From NCBI GenBank assembly GCA_013399305.1, contig VXAI01000009.1:1-64000 (forward strand): a stretch of DNA of 64,000 nucleotides, written 5' to 3'. Position numbers and translations under genes: made by a program. The notes beneath the pieces were generated by a model. It saw only the letters and a list, made by a program, of their open reading frames with translations. It had not been told where the DNA came from and did no database searches. Position 1 is the stretch's first letter. Every line of letters begins with the position of its first letter. Below, piece after piece: positions 63,776 through 64,000 of the stretch. Origin of the DNA: Rostratula benghalensis (Eukaryota > Chordata > Aves > Charadriiformes > Rostratulidae).

Positions 63776-64000
63776 AACCTTGCGGTCTGGAGACTGAGAG
63801 TCAAGTCCTGCGTTTAACTGCTCGACTCCTCTTTTCTTGGTCATGAACCAGCGCAGGGGACCCCCTACTTGAGGTTGTTGCAGGAGGTGTGAAAACACCG
63901 GTTTCCCACCAGCGCTGGGTTTCCGTCTCTGCTTTGCTGTGACTTGGGGTGTCAGTTCTGGCAGATGGGGAGCTCCTGAGCCCCCAGCAGCTCGGTAATG
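63776..64000. other. Flank to the right of the ZNF410 CpG island
   Basis: This is ordinary moderate-GC sequence with no exon I can support. Any gene continuing from the divergent donor at 63476 would have its next exon beyond the window. Confidence 0.4.

Noticed and set aside
1..64000. CRISPR arrays, tRNA or rRNA genes, bacterial-type operons
   Set aside because: I saw no regularly spaced repeats, no tRNA-like box A/B arrangement with cloverleaf arms, and no rRNA sequence. The window is a typical vertebrate nuclear locus.

Overview
The window is nuclear DNA from a bird. It carries four multi-exon vertebrate genes with GT-AG introns, CpG-island promoters, several CR1 retroposon fragments with the avian 3' signature, and a solo LTR that I recognise as an abundant avian ERVL-type family. 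I cannot name the species. The LTR is familiar to me mainly from neoavian genomes, but that is recollection, not something the sequence proves.

Layout, left to right. A CpG island at about 100-950 is the likely ENTPD5 promoter. ENTPD5 (+, CDS 6082-21538, 13 coding exons, 428 aa) is followed by about 4 kb of 3' UTR and intergenic sequence. COQ6 (-, CDS 25700-34526, 12 coding exons, 468 aa) meets FAM161B (+, CDS from about 34957 to 41791, 8 coding exons, about 555 aa) head to head at a compact CpG-rich promoter. Next comes a 3' flank with a 1.2 kb CR1. ZNF410 (-, coding exons 45772-62092, five C2H2 zinc fingers) starts from a third CpG island at about 62.9-63.8 kb, where there are signs of a divergent + strand transcript leaving the window. 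All exon joins were traced by hand. For ENTPD5, COQ6 and FAM161B the reading phase closes exactly from the chosen start to the stop. For ZNF410 it closes from the start through residue 430, and the last exons are unresolved.

The order and alternating strands (ENTPD5 > < COQ6 | FAM161B > < ZNF410) match the human 14q24.3 block in mirror image. The genes do not form one pathway. ENTPD5 is an ER nucleoside diphosphatase supporting glycoprotein folding. COQ6 is a mitochondrial ubiquinone-biosynthesis hydroxylase. FAM161B is a microtubule/cilium-associated protein. ZNF410 is a zinc-finger regulator known for controlling CHD4.

I did not find a novel multi-gene system. The points most worth checking are: a T14 run inside a COQ6 coding exon that keeps frame but replaces normally variable-composition residues with Phe; three RFX X-box motifs in the left CpG island; a changed residue in ENTPD5 ACR3; a changed zinc-finger linker and an unresolved C-terminus in ZNF410; and one diverged, LTR-like repeat family present four times.
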